Source: Adineta vaga (Eukaryota > Rotifera). From it: a DNA stretch of 64,000 bases. How positions within the stretch are numbered: position 1 is the first letter of the stretch; each line of letters starts with the position of its first letter. Below the pieces are notes generated by a model that saw only the letters and a list, made by a program, of their open reading frames with translations, made no database searches and was not told the DNA's origin. Below, piece by piece: positions 50,401 to 61,400 of the stretch. Where the stretch lies: contig CP075492.1 of NCBI GenBank assembly GCA_021613535.1, positions 10,912,001-10,976,000 on the forward strand, in the 5' to 3' direction. A program made the translations under genes and the position numbers.

Positions 50401-53400
50401 ATATGAATTTTACTGATCGATTGAATGAAAAACATCAATTAGAATTACTTTATGAACGATATGTTAAAAATCTAATGAATTTAATCTATCAAGGTATAAC
50501 AGATACTGAACGACGGACAAGAATGAAAATGGTTCTTCCTCTGTTAGTAATCAATCATATATGGCAATAAATTTCAATGACATTTTGTTCATTTTAGAAC
50601 TCAAGTTAATATAATTGTACAATTAACAAAATTACTTGATTCGTTATTTTTACCTTTTATTCATAATGAAAAGAAAGGTTATACACAGTTAACTTCAGAT
50701 GTAATTCATGCAAGTTTCTTACAAGCAATGACTTGGTCATTTGGTGCTTGTCTAAAACAAGAAGATCGAATTACTCTAGATACTTCTATCAAATATTTAT
50801 CAGGTCTTTCAACAGTAACAGCAGGTTCAAAAACAAAATCTGGACAATTACCAAATGAAAAATCGTTATTATTTGATCATGTCTTTCAAATGGAAGTTGA
50901 TCAATGGCAAGTATGGGATGATCTCATTTCAAAATATGAACATGATCGATCAAAACGATTTACAGAATTATTTGTTCCCACAATTGATACCATTCGTTTA
51001 GGTATGACACATCATTAATATCTTTGTTCCACAGATTAAATCTATCAAATTATTATTCATATCATTTTGTTTTAGAATGGTTACTTCAATCGATGATCTT
51101 CATTCATCAACCTGTATTATTCGTTGGTGATACTGGTTCTAGTAAAACAGCTACAATTCTATCCTATATTCGTAAATTTCATACACAATTTATGAATTTA
51201 AAATTGAATTTTTCATTTCGTACGAAATCTATCGATGTTCAACGTTCTATTGAAAGTCACTTGGAAAAACGTTCCAAAGATACCTATGGACCAGCAGCCG
51301 GAACAAAGTTGATCATCTTTCTCGATGATATTTCTATGCCTAAGATTGATCAATATGGTACTCAACAAGTCATTGCTTTCTTGAAATTACTGATTGAAAA
51401 ACATGGAATGTATGAACGAAATGCTGAATTGAATTGGAAATTTATTACAGACATTGATTGGATTGCAGCAATGGGCACTCCAGGTATGCATTTGTTTGAA
51501 TATATCAAAAATAGAATGTCAATGATGATTTATCTTAGGTGGAAGTAATAATAGTATTGATCCTCGTTTTATTAGTCATTTTAGTGTGTTTTATATTCCG
51601 TCACCATCATATGCATCTCTTTTTCGAATATTTTCAACAATCTTACAAAATCATGTCCTTACATTTTCTTCTGAAATTCAAGATATGATTCCAAATATAA
51701 TTAATTCTACATTAGAAATTTATAGTCATATTCTTCGACAATTTGTTCCAACACCATTCAAATCTCATTATATATTTTCTTTACGTGATCTTAGTCGAAT
51801 TATTCAAAGTTTATTACAAACAACACCGGAACGATTTGATACAAGAGAACGCTTTCTACGTGTTTGGATACATGAATGTATTCGAGTCTTTTCGGATCGA
51901 TTTAATGATTTTAAAGATCACGAATTATTCATGACAATCTTAGAAGACAATTCATTGATTAAAGATCAAAAGAATTATATATTTCGTCGACCGATTCTCT
52001 ATGCTGACTATCGTACAGCATTACAAGAGGGTGAACCAAAAATCTACGAAGATCTTCAAGATTATTCAGCAATTCGTGCAATATTTGATGAAATTATTTT
52101 AGAATATAAAGAACAATACGGAAATATTGATATCGTTTTATTCAATGATGCATTAGAACATATAACACGTATTTATCGAGTACTTCGTCTAGATCGTGGA
52201 CATTTGTTATTAATTGGTATTGGTGGTTCAGGAAAGAAATTATTAGCCAAGATCGCTACTTTTATTGCAAAATATCAAATTTTTGAAATACAATTAACTA
52301 GAAATTACAATGAAATATCCTTTCGAGAAGATATGAAAGTTTTATTTCATCAAATTGGATTAAAAAATCTTAAAACAGTTTTCATTTTAAATGATGCACA
52401 AATTGTCGAAGAAAACTTTTTGGAATATATTAATAATATTCTATCAAATGGTATGATATCTGCATTATATACAGATGAAGTAAAAGGAACATTGGAGAGT
52501 TTATTATTTGACTTCATTTCTCTTCTGAATAGGAAAGAGATGAAATTATTAGTGAAATACGTGAAGAAGCATTGAAAACGATTCGAATACCATCGAATGA
52601 AAGTATTTGGGATTATTTTATTCATAAATGTACATTGAATCTACATATAATCCTATGTATGAATCCAAATGGAGATCTCTTACGTAATCGGTAAGTTATT
52701 CTATAGGATGATTCAACATATGTATGAACAATGAAAGTGTTAAAGATTCTACTATTTCTAATATAGAATACGAAATTTTCCAGCATTAATCAACAATACA
52801 ACAGTCGATTATTTTGCTCGTTGGCCTCAACAAGCTCTGTAAGTCTTTCTTCTTGAAAATATGAGGAGATAATACTTCTACTTAAATCGATCGATAGATA
52901 TGCAGTTGCTGAACATTTCATCACTCGTTTTATTGAATTCAAAACTCAAATCATTGAACATATGGCAATGGTTCATCAATCAGCAAATTTCTATTGTGAT
53001 CTTTATACAGAGAAAATGCATCGAAGTGCTTATGCTACACCGAAAAATTATCTCGATTTTATTCATACATTTCTTCATCTTTACAAACAAAAAACTGAAG
53101 ATTTAGTTAAACAAGCAGAACGATTGAATATCGGCATTGTTCGTATCGATGAAGCAAGTATACTCATACAAGAAATGGATAAGAAATTAGAAAAACAACG
53201 AAAAGAACTTGGTGACTATCATCTAGTTAAATTTTAAAAAAATCATTCTACATGTCTATTTTAGCGATCAAAACAAAGAAATGTGATGATTTATTAGTAG
53301 AAATTACTAATCTAACTGCTAAACAAACGGAACGAAAGAGTCGAGTAAATCAAAGAATATCATCAACAACACAATTGAAATGATTTCTACTTAGGCACTA

Positions 53401-56400
53401 GAAAAAAAGCAAATCGTTGACGAACAAATTATCATCATTGAAAAGGAAAAATATGAAGCAGAAGAACAGTTAGAAGAAACAATGCCAGCATTACTCGAAG
53501 CTCAACAAGGTCTTGATACACTCAAAGCAGCTGATATAACAGAAATGCGTAGTTTTGCCAATCCAGTTGATACATTACGATTAATCGGTTATTGTATGCT
53601 GATTTACTTAGGTCATTCATCAATCACTTGGAAAGATGTAAGTTTTTTATTTTTTTTTTCTATCATTATAATCACTCTTTTACTCAGGTTCGAGCAGTGA
53701 TGGCCGATATGAAATTTATCACAAACTTAAAAACTCGTGATCCTGATTTATTTACTTCGAAACAAGCCACACAATTGAAATCTCATCTGAAAAAATTAGA
53801 AGAAAAACTTGATCCAAATCATTTGTATTCTTCTATGGAAAAACTGGATCGTGATATGAAATTAGTCACATTAATGATCAATGTGAGTCGTGTGGGTGGT
53901 GGATTATTAAAATTTCTTCATGCTGTTGATAATTACATGGATACGTATCGTGAAATCAAACCAAAAAAAGATCGTCTATTAACAATTGAAAATGATTATG
54001 AAACGAATCTATCGGAATTGAATCGTTTAGAATCAAGTATTGAAAAATATACAAATATTTTGAATGATTTTCGTAAACGCTTCGATACAGCTATGGAAGA
54101 TAAAATTAAATTTCAAGAAGAAACCGATATTGCTATTCGTCGACGAACAGCAGCTGAAAAACTTCTAATTGGTTTTAAAAGTGAAATATTACGTTGGACA
54201 AATGAATTACAGCAAATAAAAGAATATAAAAATGAACTAATTGGAAATTGTCTATTATCAAGTGCATTTCTTACTTATTGTAGTCCATTTACGTATGAAA
54301 TTCGTCGAGAATTAATTCATAATCAATGGGAAAAGAGTTTGAAGGAGAAAAGTATTCTCTTAACAGAAAATTTTCAAATTCAAAACTTTCTTTCGACAAA
54401 TATCGAAATCTCTGAATGGACTTCACAAGGTTTACCAGCTGATGAATTTTCGATACAGAATGGAATTCTAACATTACAAACCAATCGATTTCCTTATTGT
54501 ATCGATCCACAATTACAAGGTCTTCTATGGATTAAACAACGAGAGAAGAAAGCGAATTTAAAGATTTTATCCATGAGAGATCGAGATTTTTTGAAACATT
54601 TAGAATTAGCAATTAAATATGGGTAAAGTTAGTTCGAACTAATCTACTAAATTTATGAAAAAATTTCTTTTAGATATCCTGTGCTATTCAAAGATGTGGA
54701 TGAATATATTGATCCAATCATTTTAGATATTTTATCAAAAAATCTTCAAGGAGATTCGACTCATCAATATATTAAATTAGGAGATAAGCAGATTGATATT
54801 GATCGAAATTTTCGCATGTATTTAACATGTCGTTTATCGAATCCGATATTGACAACACTTCATTTTTCCTATTCGAAAGTTATTAATTATACTGTGACAT
54901 TAAAAGGTTTAGAAGAACAATTATTATCATCTCTAGTTAAAATTGAACGACGTGAATTAGAAGAAATGCGTGAAACATTAATACAAGAAATATTTGAAAA
55001 TAAGCAACAACAAAAATCACTCGAAGATTCACTTCTAAGAGAATTAACAACGACTACAGGGTTTGCAATGAATTTATTATCTAAGTTTTACTATTGAATC
55101 CTACTTTTTAATTATAGAAATATTTTGGATAACACAGAATTGATTGAAACATTAGAGAATACGAAAACGAAAGTTAGTGATGTTATTCAAGCATTACATT
55201 TAGGTGAAAGAACTCGACAAGATATTGAAAATCTACGTGATACATATCGATTAGCTGCTCGACGTGGTGCTGTACTTTACTTTTCATTAATACAAATGTC
55301 AGCAATAAATTCCATGGTTTGTCTTACTACAAACAAAACACACACACACACATCTTCTTAACTCAATTGTTCTCTTTTTCTGTAGTATCAATATTCTCTC
55401 ACTTCATTTCTATCCGTATTTGAATTAAGTGTGAAAACATCTCAAACAAATATTAAATTAGATAAACGTTTACAATCTATCATAAATACATTAACCTATC
55501 AAATCTATTGTTACGGTACAACCGGAATGTTTGAAAAACATAAATTACTCTATTCATTTTTATTAACCATTCAAATTGAATTCGATCAACAACGAATAAC
55601 TTCGAAACAAATTGATTTTTTTCTTAAAGGTAATTTATCTTTAGAGAAATCATCAAAACCTATATTTAATTGGTTAAATTCTGATACATGGCATCATTGT
55701 ATACATCTATCTCGACATTTTCCCGAAAAATTTCATAATTTATTAAATAATATTCAAGAAAATCCAAGTGAATGGAAACAATGGATGGAACATGATCGAT
55801 TAGAAAGCTTGACTTTTCCCAAACCATTCGATGAAATACTGACGGACTTTGAAAAACTAATGTTATTGAGATGTTTTGCTCAAAATCGAATGATTTTTGC
55901 GATTAATAATTATATCATTAAAATAATGGGACAGAAATATATCATTCCACCGACGATTTATTTCGATTCAATTTTTGAACAATCAACAGTACATATACCA
56001 ATCATATTTATACTTTCACCTGGATCAGATCCAACGAACGATATTCAAAAATTGGCGGACAGAAAAAATCAATTGCAAAAGATTTCATTAGGTCATGAAA
56101 TTCATCAACATGAAGAACAAAAATCATTGCGAATATTAGCAATGGGACAAGGACAAGAAAAATTAGCATTACAAGCATTACATACAGCTCAACATCAAGG
56201 AACTTGGTTATTATTACAAAATTGCCATTTACTTCTATCTTTTTTAAGTGAATTAGAAAAAGAATTGGAAATATCAACAAAAACACATGTAATTATTTCA
56301 TACGAATGGATGAAGGAATATAGTATCGATTCGTTCTTTATTTTTAGCCTGATTTTCGTCTTTGGATGACTACTGAACCTATTGAAAGATTTCCCAGTAA

Positions 56401-58478
56401 GATTGTTCATAATTTCGAAATAATTCTTTTAATTTTCTCTTTCAGTTGGTCTTCTTCAAAAATCATACAAAGTAGTCATTGAACCGCCTTCAACTCTTAA
56501 ATTAAATCTTCGTTCAACATTTGTTAATCTTAATTTACAAGTCTTTTCTGAATCCGATCATCCAGCATATCCTTGTATGATATTCATTCTTGCATTCTTT
56601 CATGCGGTCATACTTGATCGAAGAAAATATAATAAAATTGGATGGTCATGTATTTATGATTTCAATGAAACTGACTGTAATATGATTCTTTAATAAATCA
56701 AATGAAATTTACATCTTTTACTTTAGTTCGTGTATCTGTCGATATTCTAAAAGTTTATTTAAATATGAATTTAGAACGTGGTCAACTGGATATTCCATGG
56801 ACAACATTACGATATTTAATTGGCGAAGGTAAATGTTTTTCTATCTATATTCTCTAAAATAACACTATGATATCTATCTTGAAGTAATGTATGGTGGTCG
56901 TGTTATTGATTCTTATGATCGTCGTATCATACGTACTTATATGAAAGAATATTTTGGTGATTTTGTTTTTGAATATATTCAACCATTTCATTTTTATCAT
57001 GATATGACTTTCTCAATGAGATATGATTATTTCATTCCTGAAATACGAGATTTTCTCTCTGCAAAACAACGATGGTTATTAAAAGAAGCAAATATATCCG
57101 TTTGTGATTTATCTTTATTTTTAAAAATCATCATCGATTTCTTCGTATATCCATTTCAGATTGAACCACACATTGAATACAATTACGAAAAGTTTCTTCC
57201 AGATAAAATATCAACTCTTCTCCATTTCGATAAAGATCAACTTGAACATTCACAAATCGATTATAAATTACTATCAAAAGATGTTCTTTTCAACCAATTT
57301 TTTCATTATTCAATCTTTCGTGATCTTTATCTAGCATATATCGATCAATTGCCATTGTATAATCCGCCCAATGTACTTGGAATACATGTCAATGCTGAGA
57401 TCAACTATTTAATGAAAGAAGCAAATGAAATTTATACAAATATGATAATTATTCAACCGGATCAACGAGAAATTGAAGATAATTCAAGTAGAGAATGTAA
57501 GATGGCCATGAGAACATTCATACCAATGAGAATTGACTTAATTTTAGATTTTGTTCTATCCATCATCGAAGATATTCTTCAAAAGATTCCATCGAAAAAA
57601 GATCTTCATTTGCTGAAACAAAAATTTCATCAACGTTCATCACCGTTAACAATCGTTCTCTTTCAAGAAATTCAACGATATAATCTTCTCACCTCAATTA
57701 TGTGGAAATCTTTGAATGAATTAAAGCAAGCTTTAAATGGACAAATCAGTTTTTCATTTCAACTTGATGAAATCAATAAACAACTTTATCATGGACAAAT
57801 TCCATCTCTTTGGAGATCATATACACCACAGACAAAAAAATCCTTACCAAATTGGATGGAACAATTTCAACAACGAAATCAACAATATGAAAAATGGATT
57901 TATGATGGTAAAATTAACCTATTTGTCTCATTGTGTAAATCTTTTTTTTATCTTTAGGTGAATTAAAAATCATTAATCTAAGTAGATTACATGTACCGGA
58001 ATCATATTTAGCAGCAATTATTCAAATAGCTGCACGGAAAAATCAATGGCCTCTAGATCGAGCTAGATTCTATACCGATGTAACCAATTGGCAAACTATT
58101 GGTTAGATATGAAGTTTAAATAAAAATGATTTTTTTTTATTTTATAATAAAAATTTAGATGATATTGATGAATCTATTCAAGGTATACCTTTAATTGAAG
58201 GTTTGCACTTGGAAGGTGCACGATGGGATCGAGAAAATCATTGTTTAACTGAACAAATAAATAAACAATTGATTCAAATGATGCCTTTAATAAAAATTAT
58301 ACCGATTGAAACGCATCGCGTGAATCTAAATAATTATCTTGCAACGCCCGTTTATGTCACAAGTGACCGTCGGAATGCAATGGGAATTGGACTTGTCTTC
58401 GAAGCGAATCTCCATACTAAAAAAGATCCTTCACATTGGATACTCAATGGTGTATGTTTATTATTGAATACAGATTGA
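41468..58478 (+). CDS. DNAH10: Axonemal inner-arm dynein heavy chain, DNAH10-type, about 44 introns
   Basis: A 17-kb gene with more than 40 short introns, encoding roughly 4,700 residues. DNAH10 is an inner-arm (I1/f) dynein motor that slides axonemal microtubules. Tail: [12 protein letters not shown] at about 42.6 kb, then the linker. AAA1-AAA4 P-loops lie at about 48.6, 49.66-49.74, 51.13 and 52.22 kb; the stalk coiled coil and microtubule-binding domain at about 53.1-54.2 kb; AAA5-6 and the C-terminal domain follow, ending GVCLLLNTD. Motif order and wording ([59 protein letters not shown]) fit DNAH10 better than other DNAH classes. Frames join across introns except near the 5' end, where either a weak 58-base intron (41568-41625) or a one-base frameshift must be invoked. 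The donor at 49864-49869 and in-frame introns at 50145-50207 and about 57100-57159 were resolved by motif continuity. Confidence 0.93.
48590..48625 (+). other. DNAH10 AAA1 P-loop (main motor ATPase)
   Basis: [12 protein letters not shown], intact Walker A, straddling the intron that ends just before CTGGACCT. The catalytic region continues with [24 protein letters not shown] (Walker B FDE intact). Confidence 0.93.
49655..49745 (+). other. DNAH10 AAA2 P-loop, interrupted by a 61-base intron
   Basis: GPTS|GGKTV: exon ends at 49666 and resumes at 49728. The Walker A lysine and threonine are present once spliced. Confidence 0.85.
51123..51152 (+). other. DNAH10 AAA3 P-loop
   Basis: [10 protein letters not shown], an intact Walker A of the form GxTGxxKT, expected to bind regulatory nucleotide. 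Confidence 0.88.
52216..52242 (+). other. DNAH10 AAA4 P-loop, altered
   Basis: GIGGSGKKL where the family usually has GxGGSGKQS. The catalytic-type Lys is present but the residue two after it is Leu instead of Ser/Thr, the Mg-coordinating position of a Walker A. Confidence 0.8.
53105..54190 (+). other. DNAH10 stalk: coiled coils and microtubule-binding domain
   Basis: Heptad-like Lys/Glu-rich CC1 (about 53105-53540, three exons), then [10 protein letters not shown], the usual entry to the microtubule-binding domain, then the returning CC2 from [15 protein letters not shown] to about 54190. The spacer between the two coils looks some residues longer than in the vertebrate protein. Confidence 0.8.
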
Positions 58479-61400
58479 AATTGACTTTTGAAATAAAAGA
58501 AATATGACGTATGGTAAAGAATATATAGACTTTTGATCAAGGGAAAACAAGAATAAATAAGTTTGAAGGTTATTTTAAGATAATATAATCAAAAAAGAAT
58601 GAATTTTTCCTATTCTTTCATAGAATCAATCAATACAATATATATATATGCGAATATATCCCTTAGGAAATACATAATTTATTTTCTTTAGTTCTCCTTC
58701 AATCACACCTTGCGACGTTCTTGTTTATCAATGAGTACCCTTGATTTAATTGTATATATGTGTCTTTCTATCTCTCTCTCATGTTGTCTTGAACTAGAAT
58801 TGTATACTTTCAAAATGCCTATCTTTATTGCGTACATGTTCATGATTCGAAAAGAATATGCTTGAGACAAAATGTTCAATTCTGTTGTTTCTTTTATATT
58901 TCGGTTAGATATGTCAGTTGATTGTACATGAGTAACTTTAATACTTGATCAATAACATCACATCAAACGCTTATGTAAGCAACGTATCAAATGAATATCA
59001 TGCGCTTTGAATTTTAAATAAGCTGTCTCTATCATGCATGCTTCTGATAACATCTTATATTCTTACTTCGAATACTGATGTATGAATGTACATACATATA
59101 TGCCAAGGAAGAAAGTATTGATCTGTTTAAATTATTATAATCACAAAGAAAACTGTCAATATACGCACTCACTTTTCCTCTTTCCTTTTCTCTTCATATA
59201 TATATATATGTATAGTGTGAAGCTGTCACTGCCATTGACAGTGTGAGTCGATGATGATGATTGAACAATAAAAAACAATATTACATAATAGTGTTAAATG
59301 TGTAATAGTCAGTCGTAGGCATCTGTACGTATATATATATATACATTTGAATCTAATTCAGCATGTGATCAAAATGAATTGAAGCGCAAATGAACGAATA
59401 CTTACTCAACTGTTGGAGATAACGGCTAATTATTACATCGCCAGATACGATTATTATGCAAAAAAAGATGTGTTATTAATTTCCTGATTCCATTTGATCT
59501 GAACGGATGTCAAAAAGGTATTGATGCTTTTTTTTCTTTGTATATATCAGATGAAGAAAACATGCTGGCCAGTCCATCTATATGTCTATCACTAGTCTAG
59601 TTATGCATGTCGTATATATTGTTCAACTGGCTATTTAATTATATATAAGATATTCTTAGATAAATATGTTTTAGTGATGTTAAAACAATGAAGAATTTTC
59701 TCATTTTAATAGTCGTCTATTGTCTAGTAAAAGGTCATTGATCGTTTCTCAATCAATGATGCAAAAGAGATAAAGATAACGATCGTGATTCATTTTTCTT
59801 TTTGTTAAACAATGATGTCCATCGAGTAAAGAACAAGGTCATGGGTTTTTTTTCTATCATGTTCGTCTTATCAAGTAGTATTCTGACAGTTTTCTTTTCT
59901 TAATCGTGCTAATCTATTGCTAGAATGATCAGATTAGTGTCACACATGCAAACATCATTTTTTTCTTCGTCTGTTAAATACACGATAGTATCGTTTAGTG
60001 ATTTGATATAGAAAAAGAAAAGAAGCAAAAGTGGTAATTTCTATTACCGTAACCAATGAGTAAGTTAGTCATTGCGTCATTTCACATGGGAAAGATATCT
60101 TCACGACGTGACATTATTCAATCGAAAGAAAATTTCGTATCATTGATTAGCGGTAATCGTTTATGCCCTTGCTAAATGTTCTTTCGATTAAATTACGCCA
60201 TTCTTTACTGTTGTCTTCAGATATTAAATGTATAATAATGAAGATCTTTCTTCATTTTCTTCTTCCTCTTCGTCAAAGGAAATGAGGATTCGTGTGTGTG
60301 TGCACATTCTATGTACTACTGGACAGAGAAAAGAAATATAGAGAGAGAAAAGAAGAAGAAGAAGAAGAAGAAGAAGAAGAACTCATTAAAATCGCTAACA
60401 TGCATACGGGATAGTTTGTGTGTGAGAAAAAAGAAGAACAGAACGAGAAGGAAAATGTCAGAGTTATGATAGTGAATTTACTGGCCGAGAAAGATGGAAG
60501 AGTAATGGATATAAGGACATATGTGTTAGTAGTTGCATAGTAGCCATGCCACTTTGGGCGGTATGTCTGATCATCATTACATTTTCTTCTGTTGTTTAAC
60601 TGTCTAAAGAGAACAGAAAATGACAAAAAGGTACGTAACATGTGTAAATAAGCTTAGTAATCTTTATTCATAAAAAAATCAATCGTCTAAAGGTGAGAGT
60701 TGACATTGATTAAGTCGTATCAAGATTATATATATATGTTTCATTTGAAAACATCAATCAATAGTAGTCAAAGAACGTTATAAAGTTAAGTTAAATCATA
60801 GAAAGTGAAAGGAGATGGGAGGAAAGGTGTATTCATGCACATATGTTTTGATAAGAACAAAATAAATTTCAATTGAAAGAAAAAGAAAGTAAGTATACAA
60901 CACACACAGGTGCTAGAGAATATAGAAAAGGAAATGGAAGAAGAGAAACAGAAAGAGAGAGAAAGCAAGCAAGAAAGCAAAAAAAATGAATACTGACCAC
61001 TTAGCCTTGTTTCAATGATAAAAGCTATAGTCGAGTGATGAGCCAGTGAAGAAGAGAGGCTCTTAAAAAGAAAACGATGTCCATTAGAGCTATGCAAAAC
61101 AAACCTCTAATTGAGTTCTAACAGCGGAACTTCGACTTGTATTCAATAGAAACGAAATAAGTAAGAATAAGACAATCACCGGAAAAACTTCTTGAAGATA
61201 ACTTCTTATATTGCTATTTAGTCATTGATTTCTTCTTCTTCTTCTTCGAGGTCATATGTCCGTGTTCCGTTTCTCAACGAGTACTCATCATCATTAATAA
61301 AATATGCGTCTGGGAGTCTTTACTCATGTATGAACATGCCGTGTCATTCAACACTAGTCTGATTCTCCTTGTCGATGGACAAGTCTAACGGTTACAAAAA

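Noticed and set aside
52500-52545. Frame change in DNAH10 after the AAA4 region
   Set aside because: A short intron with donor GTTTAT and acceptor GGAAAG joins TLE to [13 protein letters not shown] in frame, so this is a splice, not a break.
60309-61097. Two serine/phenylalanine-rich open frames
   Set aside because: They arise from purine-rich simple sequence (AAG and GA tracts) read on the minus strand; no coding composition.
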